Shown here: positions 54,296-64,000 of the stretch, in pieces
Position numbering within the stretch: the first letter of the stretch is position 1
How the letters are laid out: each line of letters starts with the position of its first letter
Assembly (NCBI GenBank): GCA_903935355.1
Contig: CAIZRK010000020.1
Coordinates: 19,515 to 83,514, forward strand
Direction of reading: 5' to 3'
From: an uncultured beta proteobacterium
GTDB taxonomy: Bacteria > Pseudomonadota > Gammaproteobacteria > Burkholderiales > Burkholderiaceae
DNA length: 64,000 nucleotides
Translations under genes and position numbers: made by a program
The notes under the pieces: model-generated
Database searches by the model: none
The model's input: the letters and a program-made list of their open reading frames with translations, nothing else
Told to the model about the DNA's origin: nothing

Positions 54296-55030
54296 ATGGC
54301 CTTAATCCGGGTAGCTGACGAACCTGCTTTTGTATTGCATAGCATTCCCTATAAAGAGACCAGCTTAATTCTGGATGTCTTTACTCGTCAGCATGGGCGT
54401 ATGGCGTTAATTGCCAAAGGGGCTAAGAGACCACACTCTACACTGCGACCTGTATTACAGCGTTTCGTGCCCCTACTGGTTTCTTGGAGTGGTCGGTCTG
54501 AGTTACGCACTCTCACTAAATCTGAGTGGGTTGGGGGCACCCCATCTTTGGTAGGTGATGCGCTCCTTTGTGGCTTTTACCTCAATGAGCTGCTCGTGAA
54601 GTTTTTAGCACGAGAAGATGAGTACGAAAAGCTGTATGACCGCTATATGGATACGATTTCTGCGCTCTCTAATTTGGAATTTGAGTCCAAAGGCCTAGAG
54701 GAGATTTTGCGACCATTTGAGCTATCGCTTTTACAAGAAACAGGTTATGCCGCTGCCTTAGATCGCTGTGTTGAAAGCAATGATGCGCCTCTCGCGGATA
54801 AGCAGTATGTATATCAACCAGAGCGTGGCATCCGTCCCATACAAGGGGATGATCCTGGGCACTGGCCTGTTTTAATGGGGCGCTCCTTACTAGCAATTGC
54901 AAGCGGAGATTTTTCTCATCCAGAAACACTTTCTGAGAGCAAACAACTCATGCGCTTCTTGCTAGGATTGCACTTACAAGATCAAGTGCTCACTACTCGT
55001 CAAATCTTGATCGATCTTAAGAAAATCTAG
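54296..55030 (+). CDS. recO: DNA repair protein RecO
   Basis: FVLHSIPYKETSLILDVFTRQHGRMALIAKGAKRPHS; conserved position after era. Confidence 0.94.
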   Translation: MALIRVADEPAFVLHSIPYKETSLILDVFTRQHGRMALIAKGAKRPHSTLRPVLQRFVPLLVSWSGRSELRTLTKSEWVGGTPSLVGDALLCGFYLNELLVKFLAREDEYEKLYDRYMDTISALSNLEFESKGLEEILRPFELSLLQETGYAAALDRCVESNDAPLADKQYVYQPERGIRPIQGDDPGHWPVLMGRSLLAIASGDFSHPETLSESKQLMRFLLGLHLQDQVLTTRQILIDLKKI

Positions 55031-55039
55031 TAATCTATC

Positions 55040-55789
55040 ATGATGAATAAGTCTAAAGCACTTGATCTTGGTATCAATATCGATCACATCGCTACTTTGC
55101 GTAATGCGCGTGGCACCGTATACCCCAATCCCTTAAAAGCCGCCCTGTTAGCAGAAGAGGCTGGCGCAGATTTAATTACTTTGCACTTGCGAGAAGATCG
55201 TCGCCATATTAAAGATGCTGATTTATTGGCGCTGCGCCCCTTAATTAAAACTCGTATGAATTTGGAGTGCGCCATCACCCCGGAGATGTTGGCAATAGCC
55301 TGTAAAGTGCAGCCTCATGATGTGTGTTTAGTACCAGAAAAGCGTGAAGAAGTAACTACCGAGGGCGGCCTTGATGTAGTTGAGCGCTTTGAAGCGGTGA
55401 AATCTGCAACTTCGCAACTAAAAGCTGCTGGAATTCGAGTCTCTATATTTATTGATCCAGAAGAAAAACAAATACAAGCTGCACAAGATGCAGGCGCGAC
55501 TGTAATTGAATTGCACACTGGGCGCTATGCTGATTTAATGGGCTCTGACCAAGCAGCTGAATTAGAGCGAATTAAAAAAGCAGCGCAATTTGGGGTGAGT
55601 ATCGGCTTAAGAGTTAATGCAGGACATGGTTTGAATGAAGACAATGTCCAGCCAATTGCGGCCATTGCACAATTATCTGAGCTTAATATTGGTCATGCCA
55701 TTGTCGCTGAAGCGCTCTTTAAGGGGTGGAAGCAGGCCATTGTGGATATGAAGTCCTTAATGGCTCAAGGTCGAGCTGAAACTCAGTAA
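55040..55789 (+). CDS. pdxJ: Pyridoxine 5'-phosphate synthase
   Basis: [48 protein letters not shown]. Confidence 0.98.
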   Translation: MMNKSKALDLGINIDHIATLRNARGTVYPNPLKAALLAEEAGADLITLHLREDRRHIKDADLLALRPLIKTRMNLECAITPEMLAIACKVQPHDVCLVPEKREEVTTEGGLDVVERFEAVKSATSQLKAAGIRVSIFIDPEEKQIQAAQDAGATVIELHTGRYADLMGSDQAAELERIKKAAQFGVSIGLRVNAGHGLNEDNVQPIAAIAQLSELNIGHAIVAEALFKGWKQAIVDMKSLMAQGRAETQ

Positions 55790-55797
55790 GGGCCAAG

Positions 55798-56190
55798 ATG
55801 ATCGTTGGTATCGGCACTGATATCTTGCAGATTGGGCGCTTACAAGCAGCTTACGATCGAACTCAAGGTCGTCTGGCGGAAAAGATTCTAGGTCCTGATG
55901 AAATGCTGGTCTTTAAGCATCGTCTTGCCAGAAACCATAAACGAGGCATTGCTTTTTTAGCCACACGCTTTGCTGCTAAGGAGGCCTTCTCTAAAGCGAT
56001 TGGTCTGGGTATGCGCATGCCAATGACGTGGCGCTCACTACAGACCTTAAATGAGCCAAGTGGTAAACCGGTTACCTCATATTTGGGTGCGCTGGCAAAG
56101 TTTATGGAGGAAAAAAACTGGCAGGCGCAAGTAACGGTTAGTGATGAGCAAGATATGGCGATTGCTCATGTAATCGTGACTCAAAAGTAA
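55798..56190 (+). CDS. acpS: Holo-ACP synthase
   Basis: [41 protein letters not shown]. Confidence 0.96.
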   Translation: MIVGIGTDILQIGRLQAAYDRTQGRLAEKILGPDEMLVFKHRLARNHKRGIAFLATRFAAKEAFSKAIGLGMRMPMTWRSLQTLNEPSGKPVTSYLGALAKFMEEKNWQAQVTVSDEQDMAIAHVIVTQK

Positions 56191-56249
56191 ACTCAAGAAA
56201 TAACCTATCAAAATGCAACAGAACTAATTATTGAAATCACGAGGAAGAG

Positions 56250-57326
56250 ATGAGCAAGTCGACCATGAATCCAGGACCAATTACATTAGATGTAATGGGT
56301 TTGGAATTAAATACCGAAGATCGTCGTCGCATTTTGGATCCGCTAACGGGCGGTGTGATTTTGTTTGGCAGAAATTTTTCCAATCGTCAGCAGCTAACTA
56401 AATTAACTGCTGACATTAAAAAATTGCGTTCGGATGTATTGATCTCCATTGATCACGAGGGCGGGAGAGTACAGCGTTGTAAAACGGATGGCTTTACATA
56501 TCTACCTGCGATGCGCAAATTAGGTGATTTATGGACGGCTAAAAATAAATCAAATCACCTTGCAGAATCGGCTGCACAAGCCATGGCTGCAGCTACTGCC
56601 TGTGGATACATATTAGCTGCCGAGCTGCGCGCTTGCGGGGTTGACTTTAGTTTTACCCCAGTGCTCGATTTAGATTTTGGTCGTAGTGGCGTCATCGGTG
56701 ACCGTTCCTTTAGTCGTGATCCTCAAATTGTTTTCGCCTTGGCCAAGAGCCTGAACGAAGGCCTACGTTTGGCTGGTATGGCTAACTGCGGCAAACATTT
56801 TCCGGGGCATGGTTGGGCAGAGGCAGATTCTCATGTAGCCATTCCAGTAGATGAACGGTCATTGACAGAAATCTTAAACAATGATGCTAAACCCTATGAA
56901 TGGCTTGATCTTAGCTTGGCTGCAGTAATGCCTGCGCACGTGATTTATCCCAAAGTAGACCAGTTGCCCGCTGGTTTTTCTAAGATTTGGTTACATTCAG
57001 TCCTACGTCAAGAGTTGGGTTTCCAAGGCGTTATATTTAGCGACGATCTCTCCATGGAGGGGGCTAGCGTTGCGGGCTCAGTAGTTAAGGGCGCAGAGTT
57101 AGCGCTCAATGCAGGTTGCGATGCCGTGCTGATTTGTAATCGACCTGATCTGGCCGATCAATTGCTCGCTCATCTCAAGGTCAGCAAAGCAAAGCTTGCT
57201 GAATCAGTGATTCGATTAAATCGTTTAATGCCTAAGTCACCTGCATTGTCATGGGATGACCTTCAGAATGAACCGCAATATCAACATGCTCTAGGTTTGC
57301 TTAAGCAATTTAATTTACTTCAATAA
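56250..57326 (+). CDS. nagZ: Beta-N-acetylhexosaminidase
   Basis: ISIDHEGGRVQRC; GKHFPGHGWAEADSHVAIPVDER; GVIFSDDLSMEGA. Confidence 0.96.
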   Translation: MSKSTMNPGPITLDVMGLELNTEDRRRILDPLTGGVILFGRNFSNRQQLTKLTADIKKLRSDVLISIDHEGGRVQRCKTDGFTYLPAMRKLGDLWTAKNKSNHLAESAAQAMAAATACGYILAAELRACGVDFSFTPVLDLDFGRSGVIGDRSFSRDPQIVFALAKSLNEGLRLAGMANCGKHFPGHGWAEADSHVAIPVDERSLTEILNNDAKPYEWLDLSLAAVMPAHVIYPKVDQLPAGFSKIWLHSVLRQELGFQGVIFSDDLSMEGASVAGSVVKGAELALNAGCDAVLICNRPDLADQLLAHLKVSKAKLAESVIRLNRLMPKSPALSWDDLQNEPQYQHALGLLKQFNLLQ

Positions 57327-57337
57327 AAATTTGCGAT

Positions 57338-58342
57338 CTACTTTTTCTGAGAAACCCGATCCCATTCAGAAAGAACATATTTCTTAAGGGTCTCGCCTTG
57401 TGCACGCGCGCAAATAATTTCTTCTGCATTAATGGAGCTATTCATTTTCTGTAAACGAAATATATCGCCTTGAACTGAATAATTTGGTATCCAAGCTCCC
57501 CAAAAGAACCCCATACTTTCCAACTCGGTACAGGCCTGAGCTGCTGCTACCTGGTTGATCGGGAGATTAAGAAAGAGTGCAGCTAAATTCAACGGCTCTA
57601 ACTTACTCAATTGTTGAGATAGGACATTCATGAGATCAGCGCCTATGTGATGAATCTCAATATTGGCCGAGTGATTTATCTCATGAATATCAACAGTCAA
57701 TATAGATTTTCCACTACCTAAAACATTAGATTGAAGGATTTCTCTATCCAATCCAATCACCTGAGATAAACTTTTTAGTACATCAGCATGTTGGCTTGGA
57801 ACGTAAATGGTTTGTACATTACGTTCTAAAGGAAGGTAAAAGGTAATAACGGATCTGCGTGAGTCCGAGAAATTTTGCAAACCTTTCATGACAACATCGG
57901 GTGGAGCGACACTTAATAAGGCCCCTGTTTCATTGCCACCTAAAGTAATCATTTCATCCTGGCTATAGGGGTGGTTCGTCACGCAGGCGGCCCAAAAGCC
58001 AATTAGGTTAAGCTCTTTAGCTAACGCAACTCTTTTTTTAGCAATTTCTTCAGAGATATGATGACCACGGTAAGCTGGGTCAACGAACATTCTTCCAGCC
58101 TCTGGAGAAGTATTATGGGCGCCTTCAAAGGTAAGCGCGCAATGGCCAATAATTTGACCTAAATCGTTTTTGGCGATCACAGATACCATCTGTTTGGCGT
58201 TAATAATTTTGGCAAGTTTTTCTTTGTCATACATTACTTTGATGGGGTAACTATCCCCATAGCATCGCTGGATACATTCGATTAATTGAGGAATGTCATC
58301 AGCAACTAATTTTCTGATTTCTAAGGTTGGGGTATTACTCAT
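57338..58342 (-). CDS. GNAT family N-acetyltransferase with additional C-terminal domain
   Basis: N-terminal GNAT core AGRMFVDPAYRGHHISEEIAKKRVALAKEL; about 170-aa extra C-terminal half. Confidence 0.8.
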   Translation of the reverse strand: MSNTPTLEIRKLVADDIPQLIECIQRCYGDSYPIKVMYDKEKLAKIINAKQMVSVIAKNDLGQIIGHCALTFEGAHNTSPEAGRMFVDPAYRGHHISEEIAKKRVALAKELNLIGFWAACVTNHPYSQDEMITLGGNETGALLSVAPPDVVMKGLQNFSDSRRSVITFYLPLERNVQTIYVPSQHADVLKSLSQVIGLDREILQSNVLGSGKSILTVDIHEINHSANIEIHHIGADLMNVLSQQLSKLEPLNLAALFLNLPINQVAAAQACTELESMGFFWGAWIPNYSVQGDIFRLQKMNSSINAEEIICARAQGETLKKYVLSEWDRVSQKK

Positions 58343-58402
58343 GAATTTTTAGGTTTAAGTTATCAATAGAATGATATTAAGCTTAATGAGGATTGAGGTG
58401 CC

Positions 58403-58430
58403 AATAAAAAAGCCCGGCATGCCGGGCTTA
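58403..58430 (-). terminator. Rho-independent terminator of efp
   Basis: AGCCCGGCATGCCGGGCT perfect palindrome (58411-58428) followed on minus strand by TTTTTT. Confidence 0.9.
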
Positions 58431-58449
58431 TAGCTCACTAATTTAATTC

Positions 58450-59010
58450 TTAGTTAGCGCGGCTACGATACTCACCATTGCGAGTATCAATTTCAATCTT
58501 GTCTCCAGTATTGCAGAATAGGGGTACTTGCAATTCATAGCCAGTGGCTAATTTTGCAGTTTTTAATACTTTACCTGAGCTAGTATCACCTTTAACTGCT
58601 GGTTCTGTGTAGATGATTTCACGAACCAAAGAGTTTGGCATGGCAACTGAAAGTGCTTTACCTTCATAGAACACGACTTCACATGGCATACCTTCTTCTA
58701 GGTAGTTCAAGGCATCGCCCATGAATTCAGATTCAACCTCGTATTGGTTGTAATCAGCATCCATAAATACATACATAGGATCTGCGAAATAAGAATAAGT
58801 ACATTCTTTCTTATCGAGAATCACGACATCAAACTTGTCATCAGCTTTAAATACGCCTTCGTTTGGAGCGCCAGTTAATAAGTTCTTAAATTTCATTTTG
58901 ACAACAGAGGAGTTACGGCCAGAGCGGCTGTATTCGGCTTTCAAAACGACCATGGCATCAGTGCCAATCATGACTACGTTACCAACGCGGAGTTCTTGTG
59001 CTGTTTTCAT
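58450..59010 (-). CDS. efp: Elongation factor P
   Basis: [47 protein letters not shown]; Arg at residue 32. Confidence 0.97.
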   Translation of the reverse strand: MKTAQELRVGNVVMIGTDAMVVLKAEYSRSGRNSSVVKMKFKNLLTGAPNEGVFKADDKFDVVILDKKECTYSYFADPMYVFMDADYNQYEVESEFMGDALNYLEEGMPCEVVFYEGKALSVAMPNSLVREIIYTEPAVKGDTSSGKVLKTAKLATGYELQVPLFCNTGDKIEIDTRNGEYRSRAN

Positions 59011-59097
59011 CTTGCTATTCCTGAGTGCAGAGCGGATTTTCTGCGTTTTTTATCAAAGACAAGATTGTAACCGCCCAATAGCATTAAAACCGCTTAC

Positions 59098-60168
59098 TTA
59101 GGCTACGAAGTTGATTAGACGGGCAGCTAAGCCTCCATCCCCTTGCTTTAGCAGTAATTTGGTTCGCCAAGCCATGGAATGACTGCTCCAGTCATCAATC
59201 TGAGTAATCCAGTGAGATGGTAGCTTCCAGTGCATGGCATCAATACAGGCTGTTTTAACGCTTTCACTAGCCGATTCTAGGTAGAGGGCTAAAAAGGCTG
59301 CTAATTTAACCTCATGTGCGTGGTCATCTTGGGGGTAAATATGCCAAATAAATGGTTTTCCCGCCAACTGGGCTCGCACAAATGAATCCTCACCCCTAAC
59401 AATATTGAAATCACACTGTGAAAGAACCCAGTCATATTCATCTTGCGAAACAAAGGGTACGCAGAGCAGTTGAATATGGGATGAAAGATTTATGGCATTG
59501 CCACTAGATAGGTTTAACTGTTCGATCTGTCCGTATGTGAGTACCACATCAAAATCTTCACCGATTGTGCCAAGGTCTTCTAACCACTTCTTTAAGGGGG
59601 CGCTTGGGTAGCAAAAGACGCTGATTCTTTTTGTATGGGGTCGTAATTGAGACCAGGTGGGCTTTAAAGCAGGGGGAATATGGGCCTTAGTCGTTTCGGC
59701 TTGCTTGGGTATGGGGTCTATCAAAAGCCCCCCTGAATTGTCATGAAACCCTGGAAAGAAGAAGTATTTAGGAAGACCATGGGCTTGTGGAGAGGCTTTT
59801 CCATGAAAATCTTCAATCCAAGGTTCAGCACTCAAATATTCGAGGTTAATAATGATGGGTTTGTGGGGGGCGATGAACAATCCTGCAAGATAGCGATCGG
59901 GAAGTTTGCAGCCAAAAGCTTCGATTACTACATCTGGAGTTTGAACGGGGTGGCGGTTATTGCTAAAACTTGCTTCCCAGGGCTCAAAATCCACTCTTTG
60001 CTTGATTGATTGGTCAAGCCCAGAAGCGAGTAAATTAAGAGTGGGTAGATCATCGCAGAAAATGCGAACGCTTTGGCCATGAAGACTTGTTAAGCTTCTA
60101 GCTAGACGCCAGCAAATACCAGCATCACCATAGTTATCGACGATTTGGCAAAATATATCCCAACGCAT
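59098..60168 (-). CDS. earP: EF-P arginine-32 rhamnosyltransferase
   Basis: [26 protein letters not shown] EarP N-terminus; [23 protein letters not shown]; upstream of efp. Confidence 0.95.
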   Translation of the reverse strand: MRWDIFCQIVDNYGDAGICWRLARSLTSLHGQSVRIFCDDLPTLNLLASGLDQSIKQRVDFEPWEASFSNNRHPVQTPDVVIEAFGCKLPDRYLAGLFIAPHKPIIINLEYLSAEPWIEDFHGKASPQAHGLPKYFFFPGFHDNSGGLLIDPIPKQAETTKAHIPPALKPTWSQLRPHTKRISVFCYPSAPLKKWLEDLGTIGEDFDVVLTYGQIEQLNLSSGNAINLSSHIQLLCVPFVSQDEYDWVLSQCDFNIVRGEDSFVRAQLAGKPFIWHIYPQDDHAHEVKLAAFLALYLESASESVKTACIDAMHWKLPSHWITQIDDWSSHSMAWRTKLLLKQGDGGLAARLINFVA

Positions 60169-62083
60169 GAGTAATTCGCTTTTTGAAAACCTTCAGCAGG
60201 ACGTTAAACGGCTTCCCGGATTGCCGGGGGTGTATCGCTTTTTTGATGCGGCGGGGCAGGTTCTATATGTAGGCAAAGCGCGCAACCTTAAAAAGCGTGT
60301 TTCTAGTTATTTTCAGCGAACTGTGCTTTCCCCACGTATTGCGCTCATGGTGGGAAAAATAGCTCGCTATGAAACAACGGTAACACGGACCGAAACCGAG
60401 GCTTTAATTTTAGAGAACAATCTCATTAAAGAGTTGGCTCCCCCTTTTAATATTTTGTTTCGAGATGATAAGTCTTACCCCTATGTGATGCTGACCGGCC
60501 ATGAATTTCCGAGGCTAGCATCCTATCGTGGCAAGGTGGACAAGCGCAACCATTACTTTGGACCATTTCCCAACTCTTGGGCGGTGCGCAATAGCGTGCA
60601 AATTTTGCAAAAGGTGTTTCGATTGCGGACCTGCGAAGATTCTGTTTTTAAAAATCGCAGTCGTCCTTGTTTATTACACCAAATTCATCGTTGCAGCGCT
60701 CCTTGCGTGGGTCGCTTGAGTAGCCAGCAATATGGTCTTGATGTAGCACAAGCCACACGATTTTTAGAGGGTGATCATAGCCGCGTTTTATCTGAGCTTG
60801 AAAAAGAAATGCACGCTCATAGTGAGGCCATGGAGTTTGAAATGGCGGCAGTTTTGAGGGACCGAATTGCGGACCTGTCTGGGGTACTCCAACAACAGTC
60901 TATGGATACAGTTGCTGATGGTGAGGGTGATGTCGATGTTATTGCCGTAGCGCAAATGGAGGGCTTAGTCTGCGTTAACTTAGCGATGATTCGGGGGGGT
61001 CGCCATCTGGGGGATCGAGCATACTTTCCGAAAGGATTGCGTTCTGTCGCTGGAGAATTACCTCCCCCTGCTGAAATTTTGCAAGCCTTTATTGCACAAC
61101 ATTACTTAGAGGGTAAGGTGAGTGATGCTGACTTCTCAACTAATCTCATTCCCCCAGTACTAGTTCTAAATCATCCATTACAAACCGCAACTGATGATGG
61201 GGTTACAGTAGTGGAAACCCCGCCACAAGATCTCCATGATCTTTTAAATGCACAGGCTGGGCGAAAGATTACATTCTTACATCAACCCCAGGGGCAACGC
61301 CGGCACTGGCTTGCTATGGCTGAAGGCAATGCCAAAATTGCCATTGCCAAGCGATTAGTTGAGACTGGTGGTCAACTGCTCAGGGCTCGCTCCTTAGCAG
61401 ACATATTAGGCCTGGAGCTAGAGAGTTTGGATCAGTTGCGAATTGAATGTTTTGATATTAGCCACACCTCTGGTGAAGCGACTCAAGCTTCGTGTGTAGT
61501 GTATGCAAAAAATGACATGCAATCGAGTGAGTATCGTCGTTTTAATATCAAGGATATTACCCCTGGCGATGACTATGCGGCAATGCGCCAAGTCCTGCAT
61601 AGGCGCTATGCCAACTTTCAGGAGCTACCAGTAGAGAAGATGCCCCAAGTCATTTTGGTAGATGGCGGCAAAGGACAGGTAGAAATGGCGAGACAAGTCC
61701 TTTCTGAATTCGGGATGGATGTGGGATTAATTGTGGGCGTAGCAAAAGGGGAGGGTCGTAAAGTAGGCCTAGAAACCCTGATTTTTGCGGATGAGAGAAA
61801 ACCACTTGAATTGGGTATTGACAGTGCAGCACTCCTGTTAGTAGCTCAGATTCGGGATGAGGCACATCGCTTTGCCATTACGGGCATGCGAGCTAAGCGT
61901 GCAAAAGTAAGAACCATATCAAGGCTAGAAGAAATTGAAGGAATCGGCGCTAAGCGTCGCCAAAAGCTACTAGCGCGATTTGGGGGTTTACGAGGTGTTG
62001 CCAATGCTAGTATCGAGGAATTGGCTGGAGTAGAGGGCATCTCTACTGCCTTGGCAGAGCAAATCTACGGACAACTTCATTGA
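60167..62083 (+). CDS. uvrC: Excinuclease ABC subunit C
   Basis: [46 protein letters not shown]-terminal HhH. Confidence 0.98.
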   Translation: MSNSLFENLQQDVKRLPGLPGVYRFFDAAGQVLYVGKARNLKKRVSSYFQRTVLSPRIALMVGKIARYETTVTRTETEALILENNLIKELAPPFNILFRDDKSYPYVMLTGHEFPRLASYRGKVDKRNHYFGPFPNSWAVRNSVQILQKVFRLRTCEDSVFKNRSRPCLLHQIHRCSAPCVGRLSSQQYGLDVAQATRFLEGDHSRVLSELEKEMHAHSEAMEFEMAAVLRDRIADLSGVLQQQSMDTVADGEGDVDVIAVAQMEGLVCVNLAMIRGGRHLGDRAYFPKGLRSVAGELPPPAEILQAFIAQHYLEGKVSDADFSTNLIPPVLVLNHPLQTATDDGVTVVETPPQDLHDLLNAQAGRKITFLHQPQGQRRHWLAMAEGNAKIAIAKRLVETGGQLLRARSLADILGLELESLDQLRIECFDISHTSGEATQASCVVYAKNDMQSSEYRRFNIKDITPGDDYAAMRQVLHRRYANFQELPVEKMPQVILVDGGKGQVEMARQVLSEFGMDVGLIVGVAKGEGRKVGLETLIFADERKPLELGIDSAALLLVAQIRDEAHRFAITGMRAKRAKVRTISRLEEIEGIGAKRRQKLLARFGGLRGVANASIEELAGVEGISTALAEQIYGQLH

Positions 62084-62119
62084 GCTCCCACTCGCCATGC
62101 ATTAGTTTATGCTTGAGTC

Positions 62120-62695
62120 ATGCCTTTTAATCTACCCATCGCCCTAACTTGGTTACGTGTTGCAGCCATTCCCTTGTTGGTGGTCATTTTTTATCTACCA
62201 AGCACCTGGTTTAGTCCTTTTGAAAAGAACCTGATTGCTACAGTCATTTTTGTTTTAGCAGCCCTAACTGATTGGCTAGATGGTTTCTTAGCGCGCCGTA
62301 TGAAACAAGAATCTGCTTTTGGGCAGTTTCTTGATCCTGTGGCTGACAAACTCATTGTTGCGGCGGCCTTATTAGTGCTACTCAATATGGACCGCGTTCA
62401 GGTTTGGGTGGCTTTGGTCATCATTGGCCGTGAAATTACGATCTCTGCGTTAAGGGAATGGATGGCACTCCTTGGAGCAGGAAAAAGTGTGGCCGTACAT
62501 TTGGTGGGCAAGCTCAAAACCACGGCACAACTGGTAGCTATTCCATTTTTACTGCTGAATGACACCTTATTTGGGTGGCTTGATTGCGCGCGCGTAGGCA
62601 CTTGGTTAATCTGGATCGCATCATTTTTAACGCTTTGGTCGATGTTTTATTACATGAAAAAAGCTTTGCCACAATTGCTTGATAAAGCGCACTAA
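62120..62695 (+). CDS. pgsA: CDP-diacylglycerol-glycerol-3-phosphate 3-phosphatidyltransferase
   Basis: ALTDWLDGFLARRMKQESAFGQFLDPVADKL (CDP-alcohol phosphotransferase motif). Confidence 0.95.
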   Translation: MPFNLPIALTWLRVAAIPLLVVIFYLPSTWFSPFEKNLIATVIFVLAALTDWLDGFLARRMKQESAFGQFLDPVADKLIVAAALLVLLNMDRVQVWVALVIIGREITISALREWMALLGAGKSVAVHLVGKLKTTAQLVAIPFLLLNDTLFGWLDCARVGTWLIWIASFLTLWSMFYYMKKALPQLLDKAH

Positions 62696-62811
62696 GCACA
62701 GCAAACCTAAGTCTTATATAGCTTTTTGAGATCTTTCTCACCCGACTTTATTTGTTTTACTAACAAATAATGCCTTCCCTAGAATAGTTTGTTAAACTAC
62801 TGCCCTGTTAC

Positions 62812-62887
62812 GCGGGAATAGCTCAGCTGGTAGAGCGATACCTTGCCAAGGTATAGGTCGGGAGTTCGAACCTCCTTTCCCGCTCCA
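62812..62887 (+). tRNA. tRNA-Gly (GCC)
   Basis: Cloverleaf: GCGGGAA/TTCCCGC acceptor, GGTCGGGAGTTCGAACCTCC T-arm region, loop TTGCCAA, encoded TCCA end. Confidence 0.96.
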
Positions 62888-62893
62888 AGTTCG

Positions 62894-62923
62894 ATGGGAA
62901 GCCCTTAAAAGCTTCCCATTTTT
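62894..62923 (+). terminator. Terminator between tRNA-Gly and tRNA-Cys
   Basis: ATGGGAAGC...GCTTCCCAT followed by TTTT. Confidence 0.7.
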
Positions 62924-62938
62924 GATTTCAGTATCTGT

Positions 62939-63012
62939 GGCGCGTTGGCCGAGTGGTTAGGCAGGAGCCTGCAAAGCTTCGTACGGGGGTTCGATTCCCT
63001 CACGCGCCTCCA
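62939..63012 (+). tRNA. tRNA-Cys (GCA)
   Basis: GGCGCGT/ACGCGCC acceptor, loop CTGCAAA, GGGGTTCGATTCCC T-arm, encoded CCA. Confidence 0.95.
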
Positions 63013-63098
63013 GTGATTTAGCTTGACGATGAATGGACTTCACCTAAAATACTTTTTAACGAGAGTATGTCAATCGTATTTATGACTAAAGCGAAAAA

Positions 63099-63560
63099 AT
63101 GATTTCATTACGAGCACTTAAGATCATCACACCGACACTGTTTCTGTCTGCGCTATTGGCTGCCTGCGCATCTTCCGGAGATTCTCCAACTGGAACTCCT
63201 AGCGAGGTCCAAGAGATTCAGACTCAGCTCTTAGGTGATATGCCTTTGCCACAAGGCGCACGCATACTGGGCTCGGACTCCATTATTATTGGTCGCGGTA
63301 ATGAATGGGTTGGACGTGCAGTCGTTAATGCACTTCAAGGTGCAACTGATGTATATGCATTTTTTCAGTCGGAATATCCAAAGGGTGGCTGGACTACAGT
63401 TACGGCAGTAAAGGCTAAAACCAGTATTTTGGTTTTTACTAAAGGCGATAGAACTGCCACTATTGAAATCGTTGACGGATCAATTGGTGGACCTAAATCT
63501 CAAATCATTATTACCTCTTCGCCTAAGAATGCAAACGTAGTGGCACCAAGTAAAAAATAA
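63099..63560 (+). CDS. Putative lipoprotein, function unknown
   Basis: Signal with lipobox LLAACASS; no recognised domain. Confidence 0.75.
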   Translation: MISLRALKIITPTLFLSALLAACASSGDSPTGTPSEVQEIQTQLLGDMPLPQGARILGSDSIIIGRGNEWVGRAVVNALQGATDVYAFFQSEYPKGGWTTVTAVKAKTSILVFTKGDRTATIEIVDGSIGGPKSQIIITSSPKNANVVAPSKK

Positions 63561-63588
63561 GTCGCTACAAATAATTAAAGGAATAAAA

Positions 63589-63621
63589 AAGGCCTCAGTT
63601 CATTCAACACGAGGCCTTTTG
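63589..63621. terminator. Terminator between convergent lipoprotein gene and lexA
   Basis: AAAAAAGGCCTC...GAGGCCTTTT, flanked by A- and T-tracts, may work both ways. Confidence 0.75.
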
Positions 63622-63640
63622 TTATTTTAGATGTTATGGC

Positions 63641-64000
63641 TTACAAGCCACCAGCTCTAATGAGACCAACTGCCTGACCTTCTACTGCGAAGTTCGGTTG
63701 ACGACTATCTACCAAAATGTTTTTAAAGTCTGGGTTCTCTGCTTGTAATTCAATCACCATGCCATCTGCAGTTTTCTTTTGGTTCCAACGTTTCACTGTA
63801 ACTTCATCATCTAAGCGCGCTACTACGATATCGCCATTACGCACATCAGATGTTTTTCTGACGGCCAGATAATCGCCATCCAAAATGCCCGCATCGCGCA
63901 TACTCATACCAACTACTTTTAATAAGTAATCCGCACCCTTGCTAAATAAACTCGGATCAATCGGCACTTGTTTTTCAATGTGCTCAATAGCCATGATGGG
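63641..64000 (-). CDS. lexA: LexA repressor, C-terminal part (5' end beyond window)
   Basis: [50 protein letters not shown]...[19 protein letters not shown], LexA S24 peptidase with Ser/Lys dyad context. Confidence 0.93.
   Translation of the reverse strand, partial: PIMAIEHIEKQVPIDPSLFSKGADYLLKVVGMSMRDAGILDGDYLAVRKTSDVRNGDIVVARLDDEVTVKRWNQKKTADGMVIELQAENPDFKNILVDSRQPNFAVEGQAVGLIRAGGL

Noticed and set aside
1-64000. Searched for prophage, transposase, integrase, toxin-antitoxin, restriction or CRISPR signatures
   Set aside because: None recognisable; gene content is almost all conserved housekeeping

Overview
The window reads as a compact, housekeeping-rich stretch of a betaproteobacterial chromosome. 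Gene order and protein sequences look like Burkholderiaceae, probably Polynucleobacter-like; this is inference, no database search was run. About 60 CDSs are supportable. They include an acyl-CoA synthetase/etfBA/acyl-CoA dehydrogenase block, rpsP-rimM-trmD-rplS, folA-thyA, a ferredoxin/ferredoxin reductase pair, a TRAP transporter, Moco genes (mog, moaA-mobA-moeA), rne divergent from rluC, the maf-yceD-rpmF-plsX-fabH-fabD-fabG-acpP-fabF fatty-acid cluster, mucD-lepA-lepB-rnc-era-recO-pdxJ-acpS-nagZ, efp-earP, uvrC-pgsA, two tRNAs (Gly-GCC, Cys-GCA) and partial ubiH-like and lexA genes at the edges. I saw no prophage, IS element, CRISPR array or obvious defence island. The main second-look items are: a hairpin-dense leader of about 370 nt upstream of rne; a short fragment homologous to the N-terminus of a 2-hydroxyacid dehydrogenase upstream of a panE-like gene, with an intact relative 6 kb away; the apparent absence of rpoE-rseA-rseB between fabF and mucD; a hairpin/U-tract between the TRAP binding-protein and permease genes; a two-part GNAT protein; an uncharacterised 184-aa protein; and start/stop codon sharing between opposing genes. 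No convincing new multi-gene system was found.
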